A stretch of 64,000 nucleotides of DNA from Streptomyces spiramyceticus (GCF_028807635.1 NZ_JARBAX010000002.1:1674001-1738000), one strand, 5' to 3'. Counted from the first letter of the stretch, positions 25,793-34,899 are shown. The notes: generated by a model not told the origin, from the letters alone. Translations and numbers: made by a program.

Positions 25793-26008
25793 GGTCGATC
25801 GCGTCGTCGGTGCGGGCTTTGGCAGAGCCCTGGCCCGTGTATGGCCCGGAACCGGCCGGTCATGCCGATCTGCCGCGAGGCTTCCCCAGTACCCGTGCGG
25901 CCCGCGCCGTTGCGACGTGCCTTCCTACCGCCCAGCGGCCACCCGGGTTGCGTTGCGGTCGACACAGGCGCATTCGGATCCCACCCGCCCGCGTGCGCGC
26001 GCGGAGGA

Positions 26009-26035
26009 ATGATCGAGCGCTTTACGGTGGGCTGA
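26009..26035 (+). CDS. Possible 8-residue leader ORF overlapping the DUF998 start
   Basis: ATG 26009 follows a strong GCGGAGGA site and encodes MIERFTVG. Its TGA overlaps the ATG of the next gene as TGATG. This geometry suggests translational coupling, because the DUF998 start itself has only a weak ribosome site. No attenuator-type codon run is present. Confidence 0.45.
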   Translation: MIERFTVG

Positions 26036-26634
26036 TGCGACCTGTTCCCAGGTGGGCCCTGCTTTCGTCGGGGTGTGTCCCTGTCCTGTTGGTCGGAGGC
26101 TGGACGATCGCGGCACTACTGGAGGGGCCCGCCTACGATCCCGTTACTCAGACGATCAGCGTCCTGGCGGCCTACGGGGCTGCGGGATTCTGGGTGATGA
26201 CCGGAGCACTCCTCGCCCTGGGCGTCTGCCACCTGCTCACCGCCTGGGGGCTGCGCGCAGCCTCGTTCGCCGGACGTGTGGCGCTGGGCGGCGGGGGAGT
26301 GGTGGCGTTGGTGGTGGCTCTGCTCCCGGTGCCGAGCAGTGGGGGGTCCCTGATCCACGGGTCAGTCGCCGCGGTCGGCTTTACTCTCCTGGCGGTGTGG
26401 CCGGTTCTGGCTGCCGATCGCGGCGGAACCGCACCATGGGGACTACGGCCCGTGCCCTCCATCGTGGTGACCGCTCTGATGGGCGTCGGTGCAGGCTGGT
26501 TCCTGATCGAAATGCACCGTCACGGTGCCGCTGGTGTTGCTGAACGCCTCGTGACATGCATTCAGTCCCTATGGCCCTTGGTAGTCGTCGCCTCCTGCCT
26601 CTGCTATCCCGCCAACGATGGACCTTCGAAGTGA
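26035..26634 (+). CDS. DUF998 family membrane protein
   Basis: 199 residues with six predicted helices. The family signature YDPVTQTISVLAAYGAAG appears near residue 30, followed by long hydrophobic helices (GFWVMTGALLALGVCHLLTA; VALGGGGVVALVVALLPVP). Members are integral membrane proteins of unknown function found throughout actinobacteria. ATG 26035 is chosen by the overlap with the leader ORF stop and because helix 1 begins at once. Unrelated debris lies on both sides. Confidence 0.85.
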   Translation: MRPVPRWALLSSGCVPVLLVGGWTIAALLEGPAYDPVTQTISVLAAYGAAGFWVMTGALLALGVCHLLTAWGLRAASFAGRVALGGGGVVALVVALLPVPSSGGSLIHGSVAAVGFTLLAVWPVLAADRGGTAPWGLRPVPSIVVTALMGVGAGWFLIEMHRHGAAGVAERLVTCIQSLWPLVVVASCLCYPANDGPSK

Positions 26635-26639
26635 CCGGG

Positions 26640-26845
26640 GCCGGCAGTTGGATTGGCCTGGAGTACGGCTGTGGCCGGGGATGAGGGGATGAACTGCGAG
26701 GCCGTCTTCGCCCGGCCGTAGACATGGCAGAACAGCCGCTCCGGTGAGCACGGGGCGTCCGACCCAAGCCACGGCGAGACGTACACCGCCAGCACCAGGC
26801 GCCCGTCCGGGAACCGGGGCAGGCGGGAGATGGACGGGCGTACGC
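26640..26845 (-). pseudogene. IS701-family transposase fragment
   Basis: It encodes ISRLPRFPDGRLVLAVYVSP then WLGSDAPCSPERLFCHVYGR and AKTASQFIP. This matches the catalytic-start region of IS701/NF041680-type DDE transposases (LVLAVDVSPWLRPDAxxSPxRLFCHVYGRxK). The first catalytic aspartate (AVDVSPW) is replaced by Tyr. Both ends are missing. Confidence 0.7.
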
Positions 26846-27352
26846 CGTACCGATGCCACGTTCTTCCTGGGCGTCGCGTCCTGCCGGCAAGGTCTCCCGC
26901 AGCTCCTACCCGGCGGGATGGCAGCACATCACCCCACGGGCCCCACCGCCGAAGAGCCGGCACCCGCGCCCGCAGTCTCCGACGACGACGTTGTCGGGGC
27001 TGCGCCAGGCCCAGCAGCACTTGCCCGACGTCACCCTCAACGCGCTGCGCTGGGCCCGCGCCAACGACCCGGCCTTCCCGGCATCGGCTCTCTGGCGGTG
27101 CCCAACCTGGCTGGCACGGAGCCCGTGCGCCAGGTGATCGACTACGTCGCGAAGGCCGAGGACATGCGCGAGGACCACCTGGAGCCCATCTCATGGCTAC
27201 GGCGCGACGAGCCAGCCGCGGCAGTCCGGGCGTGACCGGTCAGGGCCGGCCCTTGCCCGCGCTCACCCGAGCGCTCCCAAAGCTCGGCAACGTCGATCCT
27301 CGGGATGGCCTGGGTTACGCGGGACCGGGGCACCTCCCCCGAAGCGGCACGG
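26846..27352. other. Debris region between IS701 scar and flavodoxin gene
   Basis: Plus-strand scraps such as LRQAQQHLPDVTLNALRWAR and, in another frame, VIDYVAKAEDMREDHLEPIS (ending at a stop at 27235) look protein-derived but match no family I can name. Probably a decayed gene. Confidence 0.3.
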
Positions 27353-27823
27353 TCAGGACACCGGCCCTCTCCCGTCCCGCAGTCGCTCGGCGAACGCCCG
27401 CGCGGCGGCCAAGTCCCCGATGTTCGGCCGCTGCTTGTTGATACCGCCGACGAGCTTGAAGGGCGTCCAGGTGTCGAACGCCCGGCACGAGAAGCTCCCG
27501 TCCACATCGAAGCCCTTGCCTTCGAGGAGCCGGACCAGGGGGCGGGTGAAAGGCGCCAGCGGTACCTCGGGGAGCCCACTGGTGGCGAACACGAACGCCC
27601 GACCCCGCCCGTTGGGAAGTGCCTTGACGAAGTCGGTCAGGCGGGGGTGGAGCCTGCTGTAGAAAACGCCCGAGCCGAACCCCACGAGGTCGGCGTCGGC
27701 CAGCTCTCCCGGGTCGACCTCCTCGGGGGCGACAACCTTCGCGCCCAGTACCTGGGCCATGGTGTCGGCGACACGACGCGTATTGCCGTGTGACACGGAG
27801 GCGCACACGATGACGGCCTTCAT
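27353..27823 (-). CDS. Flavodoxin-domain protein
   Basis: 156 residues. The FMN phosphate loop is VCASVSHGNTRRVAD (residues 6-20), followed by VGFGSGVFYSRLHPRLTDFV and AFVFATSGLPEVP, as in flavodoxin-like proteins. FMN-dependent electron carrier or protoporphyrinogen-oxidase-like (HemG-type) protein; the partner is unknown. Start ATG 27823 lies downstream of AGAAGGGATC. It is a stand-alone gene. Confidence 0.88.
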   Translation of the reverse strand: MKAVIVCASVSHGNTRRVADTMAQVLGAKVVAPEEVDPGELADADLVGFGSGVFYSRLHPRLTDFVKALPNGRGRAFVFATSGLPEVPLAPFTRPLVRLLEGKGFDVDGSFSCRAFDTWTPFKLVGGINKQRPNIGDLAAARAFAERLRDGRGPVS

Positions 27824-28126
27824 CCTGACGATCCCTTCTCTCGCTTCTGTAGTAAGGACAGTGCAGCCGCGCCGGATGTGACACCACGCCAGTGTGACGG
27901 CAGCCACACCCGTACTGGAACAGCGACAAGGTCCCCTGGCCCGCGAACAGTGAAGTGTTCGGGTTACTCGGGCACCGGTGGGCCCCGGATGAGCCGCTCA
28001 CTGAGTACGGTCTTGCTGAACTCGAAGACCGGATAGGCGTGAGGCTGCCGGAGGAATACTGAACCTTCCTCCTCCAGGTCGCTGCGGGCGGCGCAGGTCC
28101 CACCTACGCCTCTTTTCCTGTGCGGC

Positions 28127-28273
28127 GTGCGCAGGACCGGTGGCGCTGGGAGGGCGATGCTCGCCCCCGAGCGCACCGCCGGCGCCATCGTGATCTGCCG
28201 TCACGGCTGCGCCCTGCGGGAGTGGCTGATCATCAGCGGTAGCCACCGAGGCACGATCTGGTCCGTCGGCCGG
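28127..28273 (+). pseudogene. SMI1/KNR4-type immunity domain fragment
   Basis: It encodes GAIVICRHGCALREWLIISG then SHRGTIWSVGRA, which matches the central block of SMI1/KNR4 (SUKH) proteins in Streptomyces (GALPICHxGCxxREWLVVxGPxRGxxW). The rest of the domain is missing. Intact members act as toxin immunity or scaffold proteins. 27824-28126 holds nothing I can identify. Confidence 0.45.
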
Positions 28274-28323
28274 GCGGAGCGTCGATGTGCGCCGTCCATG
28301 GGCCGACGCGGGGGAGGCTCGGG

Positions 28324-29151
28324 CTACGCAGCGGTGTCGTACGTGTAATGCCTGGTGTGATCCAGCATGTCGGCGGGCGTCACGTCGTTCCAGGGACGCA
28401 TGACGTCATTGAGGTCCACCACGTTGGGCGTTCCGGCAGCAGGCAGGTAGGTCGATCCCGGGTGGCGGGCCTGCCACTGTGCCCAGAGCCGGTCTATGAA
28501 CGCATGATGCAGCCAGAACACCGGGTCGTTGGGGGAGGCACCGGTGGCCATCTGGCCACCCACCCACACATGTACGCGGTTGTGAAGGTTGACGCCGCGC
28601 CAGCCTTCCAGGTGGTTGCGGAAACCGTCGGACGCGCTGTTCCAGGGCGCTGTGTCGTACGTGGGCATCGCGAGCACGGAGTCGACCTCCGCTCGAGTGG
28701 GCAACTGCTGTCCCCCGGAGCCGAGGGCGCGGCGGAGAAAGCCACGCCCGTCGACCCGTACGGACACCGGCCACTTGCCGGCGGTGACTGCGAAGGCGCC
28801 GTCGCTCACTTGCCCGTCCCTGCTTCGGCCGGTACCGCCGAGGAAGTCGGCCGCCCACAGAGAGGACGTGGGGGAGCGGTCCACCGTCCAGTCCCAGTAG
28901 GGCAGCGCGACATCCGGATCCACTGCCTGGAGGGCTTGCTCGAACTGTATGAGAAACCTGCGGTGCCAGGGCAGGAAGGACGGTGAACGGTGGCCCACAC
29001 GGTCGCCGTTGTCGGTGTCGCTCATGATGAACGCGTTGTGGGTGGTGACGAACGTGTCATAACGCCCGCTGCGCTTGAGTTCGAGCAGCGCGTCGACGAA
29101 GCGACGCTTCTCGGCGGAGGTGAGGTTCGCCTGGTTCTTGCGTACGGTCAT
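28324..29151 (-). CDS. melC2: Tyrosinase (monophenol monooxygenase)
   Basis: 275 residues, near the usual 273. All six type-3 copper ligands are visible: CuA His38, His54 and His63 (GHRSPSFLPWHR), CuB His190, His194 and His216 (NLHNRVHVWVGG ... NDPVFWLHHAFIDRLW). It hydroxylates monophenols and oxidises o-diphenols to quinones, leading to melanin. It has no signal peptide of its own and is carried out of the cell by the Tat-exported partner encoded just upstream (melC1), which also delivers copper. The gap between them is 52 bases. Confidence 0.97.
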   Translation of the reverse strand: MTVRKNQANLTSAEKRRFVDALLELKRSGRYDTFVTTHNAFIMSDTDNGDRVGHRSPSFLPWHRRFLIQFEQALQAVDPDVALPYWDWTVDRSPTSSLWAADFLGGTGRSRDGQVSDGAFAVTAGKWPVSVRVDGRGFLRRALGSGGQQLPTRAEVDSVLAMPTYDTAPWNSASDGFRNHLEGWRGVNLHNRVHVWVGGQMATGASPNDPVFWLHHAFIDRLWAQWQARHPGSTYLPAAGTPNVVDLNDVMRPWNDVTPADMLDHTRHYTYDTAA

Positions 29152-29203
29152 TGGGAATGCCTTCAGGTTCAGGGCTGGACGGAGTTGCTGGTCGGCGGCT
29201 GCG

Positions 29204-29614
29204 TCAGAGGAGGGGTTCGAGCTGCGATCCCTGAAGTTCGATCACGGCGGCGCGAGCCACGGCCCGCGGGGTGGCGAACGTCTCGTAGTGATTGACGACG
29301 CTGATCCACGTACCGTCGGCGTTCTGCATCACGTGCAGTTCATCGCCGTCGATGCGCACGGAGTAGCCGACGCCGTGGTGTCCGCCGTGGTGTGACGGTG
29401 CGCCTTGGATGCGACGCCCTTTGAAGGACTCGTCGAACGGCTGCGGCTGCGGCCGCGTGTGCCCGGAGCTGTCCGGGGAGTGGGCTTCCCGGTTGCCGTG
29501 GCCGGCGGCCGGAGGGCCGGACGGCTCGACCGTTCGCGCGAAGCCTGTCAGAGCGAGGCCGGCCAGAGCTGTGGCGGAGGCGCCCAGGGCGCGGCGCCGG
29601 GTCAGTTGAGACAT
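29204..29614 (-). CDS. melC1: Tyrosinase co-factor / copper chaperone
   Basis: 136 residues. A twin-arginine signal ([19 protein letters not shown]) is followed by a polar linker and the conserved MelC1 core ([49 protein letters not shown]). It forms a complex with apo-tyrosinase, loads copper and exports it by Tat. ATG 29614, with AGGGGGAA upstream, is chosen; an in-frame upstream start would bury the signal peptide. First gene of the melC operon. Confidence 0.95.
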   Translation of the reverse strand: MSQLTRRRALGASATALAGLALTGFARTVEPSGPPAAGHGNREAHSPDSSGHTRPQPQPFDESFKGRRIQGAPSHHGGHHGVGYSVRIDGDELHVMQNADGTWISVVNHYETFATPRAVARAAVIELQGSQLEPLL

Positions 29615-30329
29615 GGGTGTGTTCCCCCTGGTTGATGTGAGTCGGAGCGCCCGGAGCGCCTGTCTTCGGCGTGGGGCAGGAGATTGACGGCCCCTCACCG
29701 GGGAACGTCCGGCTGGTCAGGCCGTTCGGGGCCCCGGCGGGCCGTCCGGGAGTAGGACTACAGCCTCATGCCCGGCAGGCCGAAGTCGCGGTGCAGTGGT
29801 TGGTCGCTATACGGACAAGTCCTCACGCATAGTGCAGAGCTGAACGAAGTTGATCTTCCTGTGCTGCTCGTTGCGCTGAGGCCGATCCGAAGGATTTGCA
29901 GAGGATGTGGATGTGGAGTGGAGAATTTGTTGTCGCACGCTGCAAATCGTGGCAGTCGTCACGTCCGAAGGCTGTCCGGATTTGCAGGTGGCCTTGGGCG
30001 AAGGATGCGGCAGTGCGCTTCGGCGGACTTCAGCCGCGTCCGCCGCACATGCGCATGCACCGGTTCTCACGCCGTGGTTCGGCGGAACCGCAGCTCCGGC
30101 AAGCAGGTGGAAGAATCGTTACGTAGTTCACCCCGAAGGGGTGGCGGCGCGCCGACGGGCAGGCGTGGCACCCGGCGGCGGGCACAGAGCGGTGCGAAAC
30201 AGCCGCGCCCCCGCGTCCGCGCAGGCGCCAGCGCAGACGCGGGGGCGCGCACGCCCACGAGAGCCGCGCCTGCGGCAGCCACCGGAATGACCTCCTGGGC
30301 GGCGAGCATCAGCAAGGTCGCCCACGTCT
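29615..30329. other. Upstream region of melC and spacer
   Basis: About 715 bases. Nearest to 29614 must lie the melC promoter. No confident gene is present; the AT-richer part around 29840-29960 is unlike the flanks. An 88-codon minus-strand frame at 30067-30333 is discussed under rejected items. Confidence 0.35.
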
Positions 30330-30485
30330 GCACGTGACTCCTCCCCGCCCTGAGGACGAGGTTTCTCGCTATGTCGGGTTGGCGTGGCGACGGGCCGGCC
30401 GGCCCGTAGTACGTCGAGTGCCCCGACGGTGTCGGCGTGTGCCGACTCCCGGGCCGTGACCGCCCGCCTCGAAGCCGCGCGGAGC
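30330..30485 (-). pseudogene. IS200/IS605-type TnpB (OrfB) C-terminal remnant
   Basis: The minus strand encodes ESAHADTVGALDVLRAGRPV then ATPTRHSEKPRPQGGEESR. This matches the end of TnpB-like proteins (ADxNAAxNILRAG ... REKPRPQAGEES). The zinc-ribbon cysteines and the catalytic part are gone. TnpB is the RNA-guided nuclease of IS605 elements; only the tail survives. Confidence 0.6.
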
Positions 30486-30568
30486 GCTACTGGCTTTCCT
30501 GCGGTCCAAGACGGGCAGTCACCGGCGGGCGTTGGGACTGGTGGGCGGACGGTCCGCGTGCTCCGTTG

Positions 30569-32287
30569 TTACGGCGCCATCTCGTACGCACCGGACAGTG
30601 CCTCGACGCGCTCCCAGACACGCGCCGAGCGGGCATCGTCGACGACCGGACGCCGGACCGCGCCCAGCGCCCACTGCTGCTGCTCTGCGGTGGCGGAGTC
30701 CTTGCCGTGCAGCTCGACCGCGTGCGCGGAGTAGTCGCGTACGAGCACTGCGAAGAGTTCGTCGAGTACGTCCTCCTCAAGGCCGGTCAGGCGTGCCTGT
30801 TCCAGGATCAGCTGGCCGTGCACGACCAGCGCGAACAGCTGGCCGACGGCGAGCAGAAGGTCGAGGTCGCGGCTCTGCTCCTCGTCGGGGGCTGCGGTGG
30901 TGACGAACTCGCACAGGGCGTCCGCCTGCTCACGGAAGCGGGCGACATTGGGCACATCGGCATACGCGTCGTAGGCGGTGCGCCAGTCGTGGAAGCGTAC
31001 GGAGCCGAGACCGCGGGCCGGACCCTGCCGGAAGAGGAACGCGTCGTCGGCCGCGTCGCGGCGCGTCGGCACGGGCGCGTACTCGGCCGGGTTCAGCAGG
31101 TGGTTGCGCATGAACTTGAGGATCAGCGCGAGGTTGACGTGGACCGTACCCTCCAGCTTCGGCAACCCCCGGATTTCGACAGCGGCCTGGGCGAAGTAGG
31201 TGTCCTTCTCGAAGCCCTTGGCGGCGATGACGTCCCACATCAGGTCGATGACCTTCTCGCCCTCCGTGGTCACCTTCATCTTCGTCATGGGGTTGAAGAG
31301 GAGGTAGCGGCGGTCGTCGGGGCCGGCGGAGCGGAAGTAGTCGACAGCGCGGTCACTGAACAGCTTCATCCCGACGAGCCGGACGTACGCGTCGGTCAGT
31401 TCGCGGCGCACGTGCGGGAAGGCGGTGACGGGGCGGCCGTAGAGGATGCGGTTGTGGGCGTGGGTGACGGCCTCGTACATCGCGTGCTCGCAGATGCCGA
31501 TCGAGGCGGTGCAGAGGTTGAACTTACCGACGTTGACGGTGTTGAGGGCGGCGTCGAAGGCGGCACGGCCGGTGTGCAGCACGTCGTCGGGACCGACCGG
31601 ATAGCCGTCGAGGCGGAACTCGCTGACGTACTTCGAGGAGTCGACGACGTTCTTCACGAGGTGGTACGCCGGGTGGCGGCTGTCGGCGGCGAAGAAGACG
31701 TAGCCGTCGGGGCCCTCCACGTCGGTGCGGCGGCCGAAGACGGAGACGAGCCCGGCGGCGTTTCCGTTGCCGATGTAGTACTTGGAGCCGCTCGCCCGGA
31801 AGCCGCCGTCACCCTCGGGCTCCAGCAGCATGTCGGTGGAGTAGATGTCGGCTCCGTGGGCCTTCTCGGACAGGCCGAAGGCGAACACCTCGCCCTGGGA
31901 GAGGAGTTCCGCCGCGCGGGTGCGAGCAGCGGCATTGTCGCTCTGCCAGACCGGGCCGAGGCCGAGGATGGTGACCTGCCACGCGTACCAGTAGTCGAGC
32001 CCGTAAAAGCCGAAGATCTCGTTGAGGGCGGCGATGCGTGCGGTGTCCCAGCGCTTGTCGTTACGCCCGTCGGCGGAGGACGGGGTGAGGAAGGTCGCGA
32101 ACAGACCCTCCTTGGCGGAGAACGCGAGGAAGTCCCCCAGCCAGGCACGGGAGCGGTAGTCCTCGATCAGCTTGCGCTTGCCTTGGCCCTCGAACCAGTC
32201 GACGGTGGCGCGCAGCAGCCTGCGGGTCTCGGGGTCGAAGTGCGCCGGGTCGTAGGTGCGCGGGTTGAACAGCAGCGGGTCGGCCAT
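30569..32287 (-). CDS. Acyl-CoA dehydrogenase/oxidase family flavoprotein
   Basis: 572 residues with the acyl-CoA dehydrogenase fold. The FAD/substrate blocks are GLSEKAHGADIYSTDM (about 136-151) and FRASGSKYYIGNGNAAGLVS. A KFNLCTASIGICEHAMYEAV helix and a long C-terminal helical region follow. Longer than a typical 380-residue dehydrogenase, like the large acyl-CoA oxidase/dehydrogenase type. It oxidises an acyl-CoA at C2-C3. The start ATG 32287 has GGAAAGG upstream. It lies 107 bases downstream of a PadR regulator on the same strand, so it is probably under that regulator. Confidence 0.88.
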   Translation of the reverse strand: MADPLLFNPRTYDPAHFDPETRRLLRATVDWFEGQGKRKLIEDYRSRAWLGDFLAFSAKEGLFATFLTPSSADGRNDKRWDTARIAALNEIFGFYGLDYWYAWQVTILGLGPVWQSDNAAARTRAAELLSQGEVFAFGLSEKAHGADIYSTDMLLEPEGDGGFRASGSKYYIGNGNAAGLVSVFGRRTDVEGPDGYVFFAADSRHPAYHLVKNVVDSSKYVSEFRLDGYPVGPDDVLHTGRAAFDAALNTVNVGKFNLCTASIGICEHAMYEAVTHAHNRILYGRPVTAFPHVRRELTDAYVRLVGMKLFSDRAVDYFRSAGPDDRRYLLFNPMTKMKVTTEGEKVIDLMWDVIAAKGFEKDTYFAQAAVEIRGLPKLEGTVHVNLALILKFMRNHLLNPAEYAPVPTRRDAADDAFLFRQGPARGLGSVRFHDWRTAYDAYADVPNVARFREQADALCEFVTTAAPDEEQSRDLDLLLAVGQLFALVVHGQLILEQARLTGLEEDVLDELFAVLVRDYSAHAVELHGKDSATAEQQQWALGAVRRPVVDDARSARVWERVEALSGAYEMAP

Positions 32288-32394
32288 GGGTGTTCGCCTT
32301 TCCGGCTTGGGAGCTGATGGTTTGTGGGCTGGGGAGCTTCAGGTACATGAGGGTGGGAGTGGTCGGGACGTGCGGGTGGCTCGTCGGCGCCGGT

Positions 32395-32952
32395 TCAGCG
32401 CCCCGGACCGAGCCGGTGGAGGGTTGCGAGTACGTCGTCGAGCCAGGCGAGCATCATCCGCTCGTACGCGATGCCGCCGCGCAGCACGACATGCTGGAGC
32501 TCTCGCCCCGCATCGGGCGTTCCGGGAGGCTCGGGTCCGGTGAAGTCACGCCGCTCTCCGGCGAGATAGTGCGCGAGCCGGTCGGTGTGCGCCTGGTGGT
32601 GCCGCTCGACCTCGCGGATCAGCGCGGCCGGATCGTCGAAGGCCGCGCCCCGGATCTTCACGGCGAGATCGTGCCGGACGCTCTCGGGTTCGATCGGCTC
32701 GTGCAGCCACTGGGAGAGGGCGGTCCGGCCGAGGGCGGCTACGGAGTACTCCTTCTTGTCCGGCCGGGACTGCTGCGGCACCTCGCGGACGTCGATCCAG
32801 CCGTCGCCTTCCATCCGCTTGAGGATGCGGTAGATCTGCTGATGGGTGGCGGTCCAGAAGTAGCCGATGGACCGCTCGAACCGCCGGGCCAGCTCATACC
32901 CGGAGCCCGGCTTCTCGAGCAGAGAGACAAGGATCGCGTGTTCGAGCGCCAT
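32395..32952 (-). CDS. PadR family transcriptional regulator
   Basis: 185 residues. The N-terminal winged helix shows the PadR pattern (ALEHAILVSLLEKPGSGYEL ... WTATHQQIYRILKRMEGDGW ... DKKEYSVAALG). The C-terminal helical dimerisation domain carries ERHHQAHTDRLAHYLAG. PadR proteins repress nearby genes and respond to phenolics, drugs or lipids. A perfect palindrome lies 12 bases upstream of the start, consistent with autoregulation. The acyl-CoA dehydrogenase gene follows. Confidence 0.93.
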   Translation of the reverse strand: MALEHAILVSLLEKPGSGYELARRFERSIGYFWTATHQQIYRILKRMEGDGWIDVREVPQQSRPDKKEYSVAALGRTALSQWLHEPIEPESVRHDLAVKIRGAAFDDPAALIREVERHHQAHTDRLAHYLAGERRDFTGPEPPGTPDAGRELQHVVLRGGIAYERMMLAWLDDVLATLHRLGPGR

Positions 32953-32964
32953 GCTCCGATCCTT

Positions 32965-32984
32965 CTATGCAACTCGTTGCATAG
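32965..32984. promoter_or_regulatory. Perfect palindrome, probable PadR operator
   Basis: CTATGCAACTCGTTGCATAG: 9-bp arms with a 2-base spacer, just upstream of the PadR start. It has the ATGCAA-TTGCAT form typical of PadR binding sites. Confidence 0.75.
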
Positions 32985-33020
32985 GCAAGCGGCGCAGTCC
33001 AGGTGAGACACGGCTCACCC

Positions 33021-33483
33021 GGGCGGCCGGGGCGGAGCTGCAGCGACTGCTCGCATCTGAGAGCAGGCCGTTCGAGAGCCGCGAGAGCGCCGAGACGCAT
33101 GTCTTGGCGACATTACGCAAAGGACGGCTCACCACGCGTGAGCGGATCCGAGGTCGACTTCAGGGGGCCGGACCTGTCGTTCGGATCGATGCTGAACGCA
33201 GTCAAGGCCCGCGATCTGCGGCGAGACGGCCGGTGCGCGCTCCATGCCCACCCGAGCGAAGGGGTGATGCCAAAGTCTCCGGGATCGCGTTCGAGGTGAC
33301 GGACCCTGAGGAGAAGAAGATCTACACGACTGGCGAAGAACCGCCAGGAGACTTCCACGCCTTCCGCCGCGATCTCCATGAGGCTGTGCTCACAGCTGTC
33401 GAGGGCAGCGAGCTTGTCGTCCGCCTCTGGCGCCCGGCCTGCCCGTGGAAACTTTCCGCCGCACGTGACCTTGTCTGCATAGA
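33021..33483 (+). pseudogene. Pyridoxamine 5'-phosphate oxidase-like (PPOX) protein, frameshifted
   Basis: Blocks in order but in two frames: AETHVLATLRK, then DGSPRVSGSEVDFRGPDLSF, MLNAVKARDLRRDGRCALHA, then back to the first frame with GDAKVSGIAFEVTDPEEKK, DFHAFRRDLHEAVLTAVEG and SELVVRLWRP. This is the split-barrel fold of flavin/F420-binding PPOX proteins. Two compensating frame changes (near 33120 and 33265) mean either a pseudogene or two assembly errors. The N-terminus is ill-defined. Confidence 0.65.
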
Positions 33484-33598
33484 TCATTTGTCCGGGCGAT
33501 CACCATGATCGCCCGGACAAAACTCACTTGGGCAAGCTCACCCCAGGCAGGCATGCCGTGCCGCGGAGCATCACGCCGAACCGATCCGCATCGCGCTG

Positions 33599-34005
33599 AT
33601 GGAGGCAGCCTCCTCGGCGCTGCCTCTCAGACGCCTGATGGGCGCATGCGAGCTGAGCGAGTACCAGACCTGCAGCGGTCTGACCGCCATGCGGGATCTG
33701 TGCGGGGAGCGGGGCTGGCCCCCGCTGATCTGGACGAGGGCCGACGGCTATCACTTCTGCGCGAGCGAGGAAGAGCTCGAAGAGTGGGAGCGCATCTGGA
33801 CAGGGAGAAGCTCACCGCCTTCCGGCGGGATGATCACCGGCACGCTGGCGCCGCATCTGGCTCTGTTGTCCTTCGAGCCGGTGAGCGAACTACCTGAGCA
33901 CGCAGATCAAAGCGGTCGAGGCCAGCTTGGAGACGGCGGCCTCGAAGACCCTGATTCCGGGACCCGCACGACGACCGGAAGGACCGGCTTCTGGCCGGCA
34001 CCCCC
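33599..34005 (+). pseudogene. RacP-like mobile-element protein, frameshifted
   Basis: It encodes MEAASSALPLRRLMGACELS, GLTAMRDLCGERGWPPLIWT and RADGYHFCASEEELEEWERI. Then EKLTAFRR lies in a second frame, MITGTLAPH in the first, and NYLSTQIKAVEASLETAASK in a third. This matches small helix-turn-helix-like proteins carried by Streptomyces prophages and integrative elements (RacP-like). Three frame changes indicate loss of function. It ends where an IS5 start fragment begins. Confidence 0.65.
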
Positions 34006-34033
34006 AACCAGCAGGCCAGGACCCACCCTCGCG

Positions 34034-34096
34034 ATGCGCCGACGCCGCTGTCCCTCGGACATGACGGACGCCGAATGGGCCCTGCTGGAGCCCCGA
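34034..34096 (+). pseudogene. IS5-family transposase N-terminal scrap
   Basis: It encodes MRRRRCPSDMTDAEWALLEP and then loses similarity. The xxYPSDLTDAEWxLLEPLLP pattern is the hallmark start of IS5-type transposases. Confidence 0.6.
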
Positions 34097-34143
34097 GGAC
34101 GCAGCTGGCTTCGTCTCATGGCTGTGACGATCGAGGCGGCTTT

Positions 34144-34899
34144 CTAGCCATGGTCTGGACTTGGCTGGGCGGTGTCGTTTGAGGTTGTTTCGGGTTTCGT
34201 GTGGAGGACTTCGCGGGCCTGTTCGGCGGCGCGGGTGATGCTTTCGCTGATGAAGTCGAGGAAGCGGGCGATGTTCTCCAGGCGGGTGGCGGCGGGGGTG
34301 TGGGGGCCGAGGATGGCGACGCCTTGGCGTGCGGTTTCGACGAGCTGGTCGTTGGACCGGGCGCTGGCGATCGTTGCCTGGTAGAAGAGTTCGTCGTCGA
34401 CGACGTAGCGGTCGCGGCGGCGTTCATCGCGTTCTCGGCGGACGAGGCTCTGGCTCTCCAGGAAGGCGATCGCTTTGGAGATGGACGCCGGGCTGACCTG
34501 GAGGCGCTGGGCGAGTTGGGACGCGGTGAGGCTGCCCGCGTCGGTGGTGAACAGGCAGGTCAGCACCCGGGCCGTCATCTTGGTCAGGCCCGAAGCCATG
34601 AGGACGGTGGTGAACGTCTCCTCGTACTCGGCGACGGCCTCGGCGTCGCGTCCGTGCGGCTGAGGGACTGACTCCGGCCCTCGGGAAGTGGCGGGCCTGC
34701 GCCGGTGGGCGCGGCGTTCGGTGGCGCGGTGGGCCAGGTCGGCGCGGTAGGCGGTGGGGCCGCCGTTGCGCATCACCTCACGCGTGATCGTCGAGGTCGG
34801 ACGGTCGAGGCGTCGGGCGATCTCGGCGTAGGGGAGGCTGTCGGCCAGCCCCAGCGCGATCTGCTGGCGGTCCTGCTGGGTGAGCCTGCCTCCCGGCAT
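34144..34899 (-). CDS. GbsR/MarR-type regulator with an IS30-like N-terminal helix-turn-helix
   Basis: 251 residues. Residues 1-45 carry an HTH_38-type motif (LTQQDRQQIALGLADSLPYA ... RLDRPTSTITREV) as in IS30 transposases. From about residue 85 follows a MarR/GbsR winged helix (MTARVLTCLFTTDAGSLTAS ... QVSPASISKAIAFLESQSLV). Fusions of this kind occur in actinobacteria as repressors. It is divergent from the DUF4097 gene at 35138; TTGCAAT motifs in the shared 238-base promoter region are candidate operators. Start ATG 34899. Confidence 0.88.
   Translation of the reverse strand: MPGGRLTQQDRQQIALGLADSLPYAEIARRLDRPTSTITREVMRNGGPTAYRADLAHRATERRAHRRRPATSRGPESVPQPHGRDAEAVAEYEETFTTVLMASGLTKMTARVLTCLFTTDAGSLTASQLAQRLQVSPASISKAIAFLESQSLVRRERDERRRDRYVVDDELFYQATIASARSNDQLVETARQGVAILGPHTPAATRLENIARFLDFISESITRAAEQAREVLHTKPETTSNDTAQPSPDHG

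Noticed and set aside
30067..30333. Minus-strand 88-codon ORF with GGGGAGGAG before a GTG start
   Set aside because: The apparent ribosome site is the last coding part (GGEES) of the IS605 TnpB tail, and the translation becomes low-complexity after a short hydrophobic start. Possible but not supported.
30437..32317. Plus-strand ORF of 626 codons
   Set aside because: Full antisense shadow of the acyl-CoA dehydrogenase, valine/glycine-rich and without domains.
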